Shown: positions 6,408-11,334 of the stretch, piece by piece
How positions within the stretch are numbered: the first letter of the stretch is position 1
Layout of the letters: the number at the start of each line of letters is the position of its first letter
Source: Candidatus Levyibacteriota bacterium
Lineage (GTDB): Bacteria > Patescibacteriota > Microgenomatia > Levybacterales > GWA1-39-11
Reading direction: 5' to 3'
DNA length: 12,861 bases
Assembly (NCBI GenBank): GCA_016204525.1
Contig: JACQKO010000008.1
Location: forward strand, 1-12,861
Position numbers and translations under genes: made by a program
Notes under the pieces: generated by a model
Told to the model about the DNA's origin: nothing
The model's database searches: none
Seen by the model: only the letters and a program-made list of their open reading frames with translations

Positions 6408-6428
6408 GCGATAGCAACTTTTGGGTGT
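6408..6428 (+). repeat. 21-bp imperfect direct repeat, copy 1 (downstream of the Cas2-like gene)
   Basis: GCGATAGCAACT (6408-6419) plus nine following bases match 6993-7013 at 18 of 21 positions in the same orientation. This copy lies 20 bp beyond the stop of the Cas2-like gene; the other lies in that gene's promoter. The pair brackets the gene exactly. Confidence 0.6.
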
Positions 6429-6448
6429 GTTATGCTCTACCTTTCCCC

Positions 6449-6979
6449 TTAGAGATCAAAAGTAATATCAGGAATATCGGTTGCTAAAATATAGGAAACA
6501 TATGGCGAAACTTCATAAACATTTTTCAAAAAGTCTATTTCGTCTCGGCATTCATATGGGCAAACGAATACACTCTTCTGCAGTTGTTGAAACTCAAGAT
6601 CTTTCAGCTTCTTTCTTAGCATCTCACGCACTCCTTTTCTGCTTTCGGGAATATCAAATATTACTACCCTAAACAAACCATCCCATGTAGAAGTTTTCTT
6701 TATTTTCAAATCGTCTAACTTATACTGAAGTGTTTTCTTGTTGCCTTTGTCTGTTAAAATGAGTTTTATTTCTCCGTCAATCTCTTCCCAAGAAACAAGC
6801 TTCTGATTTTCAAGTCTTTTAATAGTTTTTCTAAGTGTTCCGCGTTTCCTTGCTTTATTCCATCTGGTTTCATCTCCGGTTCCAGGGAAAAGTAATTCCT
6901 TTCCAATTACTACGCCAGCTTCGATAACTGAAATAATTGCTCTGGTTAATTCATAAGTATCTTTTGCAACTAATGCCAT
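6449..6979 (-). CDS. Winged-helix protein with C-terminal Cas2-like (PaaX-type) domain
   Basis: This 176-residue protein has an N-terminal winged-helix-like part (about 1-90; RGTLRKTIKRLENQKLVSWE, then GEIKLILTDKGNKKTLQYKL) followed by a ferredoxin-like Cas2-type domain (about 99-170). The Cas2-like core begins WDGLFRVVIFDIPE, with Asp109 at the position of the metal-binding Asp of true Cas2 nucleases, and continues FQQLQKSVFVCPYEC and YVSYILATDIPD. This architecture matches the PaaX repressor family and is common in CPR genomes, where it is often labelled Cas2 automatically. No CRISPR array, cas1 or other cas gene is in the window, so a DNA-binding regulator is the better reading. It has a strong promoter seven bases from its ATG, with a 9-bp dyad just upstream. 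It is convergent with the asparaginase-like gene and divergent from the hisS unit. Confidence 0.8.
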   Translation of the reverse strand: MALVAKDTYELTRAIISVIEAGVVIGKELLFPGTGDETRWNKARKRGTLRKTIKRLENQKLVSWEEIDGEIKLILTDKGNKKTLQYKLDDLKIKKTSTWDGLFRVVIFDIPESRKGVREMLRKKLKDLEFQQLQKSVFVCPYECRDEIDFLKNVYEVSPYVSYILATDIPDITFDL

Positions 6980-6986
6980 ACACCTA

Positions 6987-7016
6987 ATTATTGCGATAGC
7001 AACTGGTTGGTGTCAA
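6987..7016 (-). promoter_or_regulatory. Strong promoter of the Cas2-like gene
   Basis: Minus strand TTGACA (7011-7016, perfect), an 18-bp spacer and AATAAT (6987-6992, 5 of 6). The ATG is seven bases past the -10, so the mRNA should be leaderless. Copy 2 of the 21-bp direct repeat (6993-7013) fills the spacer and half of the -35. Confidence 0.7.
6993..7013 (+). repeat. 21-bp imperfect direct repeat, copy 2 (inside the Cas2-like promoter)
   Basis: It shares GCGATAGCAACT and most of the next nine bases with 6408-6428. Its position between -35 and -10 would suit an operator; the other copy lies past the gene, so it could equally be a boundary left by insertion. Confidence 0.6.
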
Positions 7017-7025
7017 TAAGCTTAT

Positions 7026-7046
7026 AATAGTTATTCGATAACTATT
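7026..7046. promoter_or_regulatory. Dyad-symmetric candidate operator
   Basis: AATAGTTAT (7026-7034), a three-base centre TCG and ATAACTATT (7038-7046) are perfect inverted arms. The site sits about 10 bp upstream of the -35 of the Cas2-like gene and 45 bp upstream of the hisS-leader -35. The winged-helix protein encoded next to it is an obvious candidate ligand; that is inference. Confidence 0.45.
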
Positions 7047-7090
7047 TCCATACCCTATCTACTCTACTTCACAATCAATAGGTTCGAAGG

Positions 7091-7120
7091 TTGACAAATG
7101 AGGCTCTCTTGTGAGAAAAT
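7091..7120 (+). promoter_or_regulatory. Promoter of the hisS leader and attenuator
   Basis: TTGACA (7091-7096, perfect), an 18-bp spacer and GAAAAT (7115-7120, 4 of 6), the latter preceded by TGA as an extended -10. Transcription would start near 7127, a few bases before the leader-peptide ATG at 7131. Confidence 0.65.
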
Positions 7121-7130
7121 GCTTTTGATC

Positions 7131-7175
7131 ATGAAAATTAATGGATTAAATCATTATCACTACAATCTCGCTTAA
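7131..7175 (+). CDS. hisS leader peptide (14 aa, His-Tyr-His-Tyr)
   Basis: ATG at 7131 and TAA at 7173-7175 enclose MKINGLNHYHYNLA. His codons are at 7152-7154 and 7158-7160, separated and followed by Tyr codons. The ORF begins about four bases from the predicted transcript start. The last His codon abuts the 5' arm of the first hairpin, and the stop codon lies in that hairpin's loop, exactly where a trp-type attenuator needs them. The peptide itself is not expected to have a function; the act of translating it senses charged tRNA-His. Two His in 14 residues is fewer than in the enterobacterial his leader, and Tyr codons are equally frequent, so the sensed amino acid is inferred partly from the downstream gene. 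Confidence 0.65.
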   Translation: MKINGLNHYHYNLA

Positions 7176-7240
7176 TGGCGGTTGTAGTTTTCGTGGTTTA
7201 ACACTATTTCGAATAAGCAACCGCCGAAAGGCGGTTTTTT
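7160..7240 (+). promoter_or_regulatory. Transcription attenuator of hisS (1:2, 2:3 and 3:4 pairings)
   Basis: Strand 1, CTACAA (7160-7165) plus CGC (7169-7171), pairs with GCG (7178-7180) and TTGTAG (7182-7187). Strand 2, GGCGGTTG (7177-7184), is fully complementary to strand 3, CAACCGCC (7218-7225). Strand 3 in turn pairs with strand 4, GGCGGTT (7230-7236), to give the terminator. Thus 1:2 and 3:4 can coexist while 2:3 excludes both. A ribosome stalled at the His codons would cover strand 1 and allow 2:3, giving read-through into hisS. A ribosome reaching the stop codon would cover strand 2 and leave the terminator free. The logic is that of the trp and his leaders. Pairings are read directly from the sequence; function is inferred. 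Confidence 0.75.
7219..7240 (+). terminator. Rho-independent terminator of the hisS attenuator
   Basis: AACCGCC (7219-7225), GNRA loop GAAA, GGCGGTT (7230-7236), then six T (7235-7240). It is a perfect 7-bp stem with a U-tract in the plus direction. No complete gene ends just before it, which supports a regulatory role. Confidence 0.85.
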
Positions 7241-7250
7241 CGTGCCAATA

Positions 7251-7259
7251 TGCTATTAT
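7251..7259 (+). promoter_or_regulatory. Extended -10 before the hisS stub
   Basis: TGC-TATTAT (7251-7259, 5 of 6) lies nine bases before the stub ATG at 7269 and beyond the attenuator. If active it would give hisS some transcription that bypasses the attenuator. No -35 is evident. Confidence 0.35.
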
Positions 7260-7268
7260 ATAAATAAG

Positions 7269-7319
7269 ATGATAGAGCCACAAACATTGAAAGGATTTCG
7301 GGACTTTTTTGTTAAATGA
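7269..7319 (+). pseudogene. Stub of a second hisS 5' end (16 codons)
   Basis: ATG at 7269 to TGA at 7317-7319 encodes MIEPQTLKGFRDFFVK, nearly identical to IEPKTLKGFRDF at residues 9-20 of the HisRS gene that starts 153 bp downstream. Over the 13 aligned codons seven differ, six of them at the third position, so most differences are synonymous. That pattern means both copies evolved as coding sequence for a long time, which fits the 5' remnant of an orthologous hisS and not a fresh duplication. A six-T run precedes the loss of similarity. It might instead be a translated short ORF with a regulatory role. Confidence 0.65.
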
Positions 7320-7329
7320 AGACGATAAC

Positions 7330-7351
7330 AAAAAAGCTCCCTTTCGGGAGC
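7330..7351 (-). terminator. Rho-independent terminator on the minus strand
   Basis: In minus orientation GCTCCC (7351-7346), GAAA loop, GGGAGC (7341-7336), then six T (7335-7330). The GNRA loop and T-run are both on the minus strand, so this terminates minus-strand transcription. No minus-strand protein gene lies just upstream. Confidence 0.8.
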
Positions 7352-7375
7352 GCTCACAACAGTCTTTCGACTGCG
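7330..7375 (-). ncRNA. Candidate small RNA of about 45 nt, antisense to the hisS 5' leader
   Basis: A minus-strand promoter (7382-7409) predicts transcription from about 7375. The RNA would contain hairpin CAGTC-GAAA-GACTG (7373-7360) and end in the terminator at 7351-7330. Two GNRA-capped stems in tandem fit a small structured RNA. It would be fully complementary to the hisS mRNA between the attenuator and the hisS start. Ends are inferred from the sequence only. Confidence 0.5.
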
Positions 7376-7381
7376 TATATT

Positions 7382-7409
7382 AGTATATCAAAGCGTAGGA
7401 AAAAGTCAA
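7382..7409 (-). promoter_or_regulatory. Minus-strand promoter just upstream of hisS
   Basis: Minus strand TTGACT (7404-7409, 5 of 6), a 16-bp spacer and TATACT (7382-7387, 5 of 6) preceded by TGA, an extended -10. It points away from hisS towards the minus-strand terminator at 7351-7330. Confidence 0.6.
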
Positions 7410-7421
7410 GGGATAAATAAA

Positions 7422-8672
7422 ATGAATAAGAATAATATGTCAAGAATAGAACCTAAAACATTGAAAGGGTTTCGGGATTTCTTACCAAAAGAGACCCGAA
7501 AAAGACAGTATGTTATTGATGCCTTGCGAAAGGTGTTTGAGTCCTATGGCTTTGAACCACTTGAAACTCCAGCTCTTGAGTATGCTGAAATACTCGAAGG
7601 AAAATATGGTGAAGAAGGAGAAAGATTTATGTATAAATTCGAGGACAAGGGTGACCGCAAAGTCGCGCTTCGATATGATCAAACAGTTCCATTGGCACGT
7701 GTCGTCTCTCAATATTCGAATGACCTTCCCCTACCCTTCAAACGCTACCAGATTTCAAACGTTTGGCGCGGAGAAAACCCGCAAGCCGGCCGCTTCCGCG
7801 AATTCCTGCAATGCGACATCGATACAGTCGGAACGAATTCACTTCTTGCAGATGCCGAAATAATAGCATGCGCTGCAAAAGGTCTCAAAGCACTAGGTTT
7901 TTCAAAATTTAAAGTTTTGATAAATGATAGGAAAGTTTTTTCAGGACTAATTGAGGATAACAATAAATTACCGGCAATTGTTCGCGCAATCGATAAATTG
8001 AAAAAAAACGGTCGGGAAAAAGTTATTGATGAAATAGTCTCTGCAGGAATTGAAAAAGGACTTGCAGGAGAGATATTGCAAGCTCTTGAAACTCAAAAAC
8101 CTACAGAAAATATCAATCGATTATTTGGTTATCTGAAGACTCTTGGCATATCGGAGGGCAATTTCGAATTCGCCCCTTTCCTGGCAAGAGGTCTTGATTA
8201 TTACACATCGACGATATTCGAGATTGAAATTGAAGGATATGATGCGGGTTCTGTTTGCGGGGGCGGACGGTACGATAGTTTAATCGGAATGTTTGCAAAT
8301 CGAACCATCCCGGCTGTCGGTTGTGCATTCGGGTTCGATCGACTAATCGAAGCCATGGATTCACTCAACCTATTTCCCGCCGATCTTACCACAGCTCGCG
8401 TTTTAGTGACTGTTTTCTCAAAAGAGCTTTTTGAAAAATCGTTCAAGGTCGCCTCTACTCTTCGAGAGAAAGGAATAAACACCGAGATTTATCTTGATGA
8501 ACAAGCTAAAATGGACAGGCAACTAAAGTATGCTGACCAGAAAGACATATCTTACGTAGTTATTATCGGTCCAAAAGAGGCGGGAACGGGTTCGGTAACT
8601 CTTAAAAATATGAGAACCGGCGAGCAGAAGACAGTACCCCTTGAGCAACTAGGTGAAGCGGTGAAGCAGTAA
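7422..8672 (+). CDS. hisS: Histidyl-tRNA synthetase
   Basis: This 416-residue class II synthetase joins histidine to tRNA-His in the cytoplasm. KTLKGFRDFLPKE opens the catalytic core. Motif 2 lies around 106-134 (FKRYQISNVWRGENPQAGRF), the histidine-binding sequences LARGLDYYT and SVCGGGRYD are at 254-262 and 277-285, and motif 3 is AVGCAFGFDRL (298-308). The anticodon-binding domain fills about 325-416. Length is normal. The ATG at 7422 is preferred because AAGGGA lies about nine bases upstream, one of the few Shine-Dalgarno-like sites in the window; ATG 7437 (MSRIEPK) has none. No clear promoter sits between the upstream minus-strand unit and the gene, which fits transcription from 7091 through the attenuator, or from the extended -10 at 7251. 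Confidence 0.97.
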   Translation: MNKNNMSRIEPKTLKGFRDFLPKETRKRQYVIDALRKVFESYGFEPLETPALEYAEILEGKYGEEGERFMYKFEDKGDRKVALRYDQTVPLARVVSQYSNDLPLPFKRYQISNVWRGENPQAGRFREFLQCDIDTVGTNSLLADAEIIACAAKGLKALGFSKFKVLINDRKVFSGLIEDNNKLPAIVRAIDKLKKNGREKVIDEIVSAGIEKGLAGEILQALETQKPTENINRLFGYLKTLGISEGNFEFAPFLARGLDYYTSTIFEIEIEGYDAGSVCGGGRYDSLIGMFANRTIPAVGCAFGFDRLIEAMDSLNLFPADLTTARVLVTVFSKELFEKSFKVASTLREKGINTEIYLDEQAKMDRQLKYADQKDISYVVIIGPKEAGTGSVTLKNMRTGEQKTVPLEQLGEAVKQ

Positions 8673-8764
8673 ATCAGTGTACCAGTATCCAGTGAGGCGG
8701 TAAATAATATTACTGATTTACTGACTACTCTTTTACTGCCCTACTGTTTTACTGCTATACTGAT
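8673..8764. repeat. TACTG word repeat with inverted arm between hisS and the EamA gene
   Basis: TACTG occurs at 8711, 8719, 8734, 8742, 8750 and 8758, mostly with an 8-bp period. The opposite orientation (CAGT, CCAGTA) recurs at 8675-8692, so the gap can fold into an imperfect stem of about 20 bp with similar periodicity on both arms. It may end the hisS transcript. The last copy forms the -10 box of the next gene. Confidence 0.65.
8753..8761 (+). promoter_or_regulatory. Extended -10 of the EamA-type gene, inside the TACTG array
   Basis: TGC-TATACT (8753-8761; 5 of 6) ends six bases before the ATG at 8768. It is formed from two neighbouring copies of the repeat word. The predicted mRNA is leaderless. 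Confidence 0.5.
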
Positions 8765-8767
8765 AAT

Positions 8768-9688
8768 ATGTTTCTTCTTAAAGGGGATCATTTCAGGACT
8801 GCTGTCATTGCGCTTATTATTGCCAATATAATTTGGGGCGCGGCTCCTCCAATTTTTAAATGGGCACTGCAAGATATTCAACCCTTTACGCTTGCTTTCC
8901 TCCGATTTTTTATTGCCGCTATTTTGATTTTACCCTTTGCTTATAAGCACCTTTCCATTAAAAAGGAGGACATCGCTGAAGTTTTCTTAATCGGATTTTT
9001 AGGAGTTGCTTTAAACATTACATTTTTCTTTTTTGGTTTAAAGTATGCTCCATCTATTAATGCTTCAATAATAGGTTCGGCAGGACCAATATTCCTGATT
9101 TTGTTTGCATTTATATTTCTTCGCGAGAAGCCCAAGAAAAGAGTGATAACGGGATCTATTATTGGACTTATGGGGGTGCTTGTTATTATGTTTAAACCAC
9201 TTCTGTCAGCGGAGTCAAATTTAGATTTACTTGGGAATGCTTTTTTCTTTATTGCAATGCTTGGAGGACTTGGTCATATAATAATCGGGCGTCAACTTCT
9301 TAAAAAGTATGAGCCTCTGGGTTTAACTTTCTGGTCTTTCTTTATAGGAACTCTCTGCTTTCTGCCCTTTTTTATAAACGAAAACCTCAATCAAACATTT
9401 CTCTCAAATATTACAATACCCGTAATCGTTGGTGTTTCTTTTGGAGCCGTTCTCTGCTCAACGCTTGCCTATTTTCTCTTCTTCTGGGCTCTCAAGTATA
9501 TGCCAGCATCTGAAACTGGAATATTTGTATATTTGGATCCAATCGTAACAGTTCTTATAGCCCTGCCCTTGCTTGGCGAGGCACCAGATACATTCTACTA
9601 TATTGGTTCCCTGTTCGTCTTCTTTGGAATCTATATTGCAGAGGGCCGCATCCACTACCACCCCATTCACTTGCTTAAAAGGGCCTAA
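8768..9688 (+). CDS. EamA-type (drug/metabolite transporter superfamily) permease
   Basis: This 306-residue integral membrane protein has about ten hydrophobic segments in two tandem EamA repeats, residues about 10-140 and 150-290. Typical sequences are ANIIWGAAPPIFKWALQDI with FTLAFLRFFIAA in the first repeat, and FGAVLCSTLAYFLFFWALKY with ASETGIFVYLDPIVTVLIAL in the second. The family moves small metabolites, amino acids or drugs across the cytoplasmic membrane; the substrate cannot be read from sequence. For an organism with reduced biosynthesis, nutrient uptake or metabolite exchange would be plausible. Length is normal. The start is supported by an extended -10 six bases upstream. Its stop overlaps the stop of a small minus-strand gene by two bases. 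Confidence 0.92.
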   Translation: MFLLKGDHFRTAVIALIIANIIWGAAPPIFKWALQDIQPFTLAFLRFFIAAILILPFAYKHLSIKKEDIAEVFLIGFLGVALNITFFFFGLKYAPSINASIIGSAGPIFLILFAFIFLREKPKKRVITGSIIGLMGVLVIMFKPLLSAESNLDLLGNAFFFIAMLGGLGHIIIGRQLLKKYEPLGLTFWSFFIGTLCFLPFFINENLNQTFLSNITIPVIVGVSFGAVLCSTLAYFLFFWALKYMPASETGIFVYLDPIVTVLIALPLLGEAPDTFYYIGSLFVFFGIYIAEGRIHYHPIHLLKRA

Positions 9689-9909
9689 GTAGTATTTCTC
9701 CCTCTAACTCTAAGGCACGTTAAGCTATTGTCTAGATTAGTATGGCCGGGCATGCTATCGTCTTTTTGCGCTTGTCGAGGTAAATCGGCAAAAACAAGCT
9801 TACCGTCTCTCACCTCTACCGGTCTTGCCCTTCCTCCTTCTCTTAGTGGAACGTAAAGACCTTTTTCGTCCATCTTGAATTTTCCTAAATGTAATATTTC
9901 GTCACCCAT
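9685..9909 (-). CDS. Small hypothetical protein, 74 aa
   Basis: This frame runs from ATG 9909-9907 to a TAG at 9687-9685 and begins MGDEILHLGKFKMDEKGLYV. It is mixed alpha/beta in appearance, with strand-like pieces (EILHLGKFKM, GLYVPLREGG, ARPVEVRDGKLVFADL) and a polar tail. I do not recognise it. A longer in-frame start at 9972 exists but would lie upstream of the predicted transcript start. Support for a real gene is an extended -10 (TGA-TATAAT) about 31 bases before the ATG, coding-like residue use, and snug convergent packing against the EamA gene. No Shine-Dalgarno sequence is visible. If it is not real, 9689-9936 is an otherwise empty gap. Confidence 0.5.
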   Translation of the reverse strand: MGDEILHLGKFKMDEKGLYVPLREGGRARPVEVRDGKLVFADLPRQAQKDDSMPGHTNLDNSLTCLRVRGRNTT

Positions 9910-9913
9910 ATTC

Positions 9914-9949
9914 TTGCTTAAGCTTAATAAACAAGGTATAATTATATCA
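9914..9949. promoter_or_regulatory. Overlapping divergent promoters for rpmE and the small minus-strand gene
   Basis: Plus strand: TTGCTT (9914-9919), 17-bp spacer and TATAAT (9937-9942), six bases before the rpmE ATG. Minus strand: TGA (9949-9947) and TATAAT (9946-9941). The two perfect -10 boxes share two bases, so polymerase can hold only one of them at a time. Confidence 0.6.
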
Positions 9950-10245
9950 TGAAGGCACAAATTCATCCACAATACTATCCTGCCGCGCAGGTTGTTTGTT
10001 CTTGCGGCAACAGGTTTACCGTGGGATCAACCAGGCCTGAAATCCACGTTGAATTATGCGATAACTGCCACCCATTTTATACAGGGCAGGCGCGGTTTGT
10101 TGATGCTGCATCCCGAATTGAAAAATTTGCAATAAAGCAACAGGCGGCAAGCAAAGTGGTTAAGAAAAAGAAAGAGGAAAAGAAACCTGAAGAGGAAGTC
10201 GGCCCTCAGACACTTCGAGAAATGCTACAAGCCTTGAAGCGTTAA
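9949..10245 (+). CDS. rpmE: 50S ribosomal protein bL31, with C-terminal extension
   Basis: The first 70 residues are a classic bL31: MKAQIHPQYYPAAQVVCSCG, then HVELCDNCHPFYTGQARFVD. The pairs C17/C19 and C37/C40 make this the zinc-binding (C+) form. bL31 bridges the large and small subunits near the central protuberance. The protein is 98 residues, longer than the usual 65-90, because of a Lys/Glu-rich tail (KKKKEEKKPEEE) ending in a short amphipathic segment. The start is fixed by homology and by a perfect TATAAT six bases upstream, so the mRNA is probably leaderless. It is followed by prfA on the same strand, a gene pair kept together in many bacteria. Confidence 0.96.
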   Translation: MKAQIHPQYYPAAQVVCSCGNRFTVGSTRPEIHVELCDNCHPFYTGQARFVDAASRIEKFAIKQQAASKVVKKKKEEKKPEEEVGPQTLREMLQALKR

Positions 10246-10255
10246 CGCTTCAAGG
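10232..10255. repeat. Perfect 24-bp palindrome spanning the rpmE stop codon
   Basis: CCTTGAAGCGTT (10232-10243) is followed directly by its reverse complement AACGCTTCAAGG (10244-10255). The TAA stop of rpmE lies at the centre. It can form a stem in the mRNA but has no following U-tract, so it may be a processing or stability element between rpmE and prfA and not a strong terminator. Confidence 0.6.
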
Positions 10256-10350
10256 AAATTTCCAATTTCAAATTTCAAATTTCCAATCAATTATTCAATT
10301 CGCAAATTGATAAATTAACTGGCAACTGGAAAGTGGAAACTGGAAACTTT
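10256..10350. repeat. CAAATTT / AACTGGAA word-repeat filler before prfA
   Basis: The left half repeats CAATTT and CAAATTT, the right half repeats ACTGGAAA (10324-10350). Both halves contain complementary words (TTTCC against GGAAA), allowing imperfect pairing. It fills the gap between rpmE and prfA. No convincing promoter for prfA is seen, so prfA may be transcribed with rpmE. Confidence 0.5.
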
Positions 10351-10358
10351 AAGTTAAT

Positions 10359-11267
10359 ATGGATACCAATTACATTAATGACCAAATAAAACTTATCGAT
10401 GATAAGATCAAAGAAGCGGAATTACTATTGTCGGATAGTGAGATGGCGCCGCTTGCCCGGGCGGAAATCGAAGAACTCAAGAAACAGAAAAAAGTGCTCA
10501 CGGATTTAAGTTCGAACGACATGCGATTTGCGACAAGCGACAAACCAACCGATACTCTCTCTTATCGTAACGTGATTCTTGAAGTAAAAGGAGCGGCAGG
10601 TGGAGACGAAGCAAAAATATTTTCCGGCGAATTATTGCGAATGTACCAAAGGTATGCTGAGCTAAAAGGTTTTCGCGTTGAAAAATTGGATGAACAAACA
10701 ATAAAGATTATTGGACGTGACGCGTTCGGGCTATTTAAATTCGAAGCGGGCGTTCATCGCGTTCAAAGGATTCCCGACACAGAAAAACGCGGTCGGGTTC
10801 ATACATCAACCGCCGTCGTTTTAGTATTGCCAGAACTTGAAGATATTGATCTGCATATAAATCCGGATGACATTGAATTTGAGGCCTTTCGCGCAGGTGG
10901 CCATGGAGGACAAAACGTTAACAAAGTTTCAACCGCTGTTCGCTTACGACATAGACCAACAGGCATTGTCGCAACCTGTCAGACCGAAAGACACCAGGCT
11001 CAAAATCGTGAAAATGCTATGAAAATACTTCGCGCAAAACTTTGGGAACTTGAGGTCGAGAAACAAAATAAAATCATTTCCGAACTCAAATCTACTCAAG
11101 TTGGTAAAGGGATGAGAGCCGAAAAAATCAGGACATACAATTTCCCACAGGATCGCGTCACGGACCATAGAATCGGCCGCTCTTATCACAATTTACCAGC
11201 AATTCTTGACGGTGACATCGAAAAGATTTTAGTCGACCTCACGGCAGCCGAGCAGGCAGAAGGATAA
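10359..11267 (+). CDS. prfA: Peptide chain release factor 1, short form
   Basis: RF1 recognises UAA and UAG stop codons in the ribosomal A site and triggers peptide release. The codon-reading PxT motif is PDT at 139-141 (HRVQRIPDTE), which marks RF1 and not RF2 (SPF). The catalytic loop is GGHGGQNVN with GGQ at 183-185, followed by TGIVATCQTERHQAQNRENAM. Only about 75 residues precede the EVKGAAGGDEAKIF block. The total of 302 residues, against about 360 for E. coli RF1, reflects a shortened N-terminal helical domain. All catalytic and decoding parts are present, so it should work. No prmC, the methylase of the GGQ glutamine, follows directly; the four-helix-bundle gene is there instead. Confidence 0.95.
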   Translation: MDTNYINDQIKLIDDKIKEAELLLSDSEMAPLARAEIEELKKQKKVLTDLSSNDMRFATSDKPTDTLSYRNVILEVKGAAGGDEAKIFSGELLRMYQRYAELKGFRVEKLDEQTIKIIGRDAFGLFKFEAGVHRVQRIPDTEKRGRVHTSTAVVLVLPELEDIDLHINPDDIEFEAFRAGGHGGQNVNKVSTAVRLRHRPTGIVATCQTERHQAQNRENAMKILRAKLWELEVEKQNKIISELKSTQVGKGMRAEKIRTYNFPQDRVTDHRIGRSYHNLPAILDGDIEKILVDLTAAEQAEG

Positions 11268-11322
11268 TGCTACTTGATAATAACCCAATAAACAAATACT
11301 ACCAATAACCCAATCAATCGAA

Positions 11323-11328
11323 TACAAT
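11323..11328 (+). promoter_or_regulatory. -10 box of the four-helix-bundle gene
   Basis: TACAAT (5 of 6) ends six bases before the ATG at 11335. No clear -35 is present. AAGG directly abuts the ATG and is too close to serve as a Shine-Dalgarno site. Confidence 0.35.
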
Positions 11329-11334
11329 CTAAGG

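Noticed and set aside
6449..6979. Labelling the Cas2-like gene as part of a CRISPR-Cas system
   Set aside because: No repeat-spacer array, cas1 or other cas gene is in the window, and the winged-helix N-terminus points to a PaaX-type regulator.
7078..7095. GGTTCGAA resembling a tRNA T-loop upstream of the hisS leader promoter
   Set aside because: No T-stem pairing and no other tRNA arms; it overlaps the -35 box region.
7120..7421. T-box riboswitch upstream of hisS
   Set aside because: No AGGGUGG-type T-box sequence or specifier stem is visible; the leader fits a leader-peptide attenuator better.
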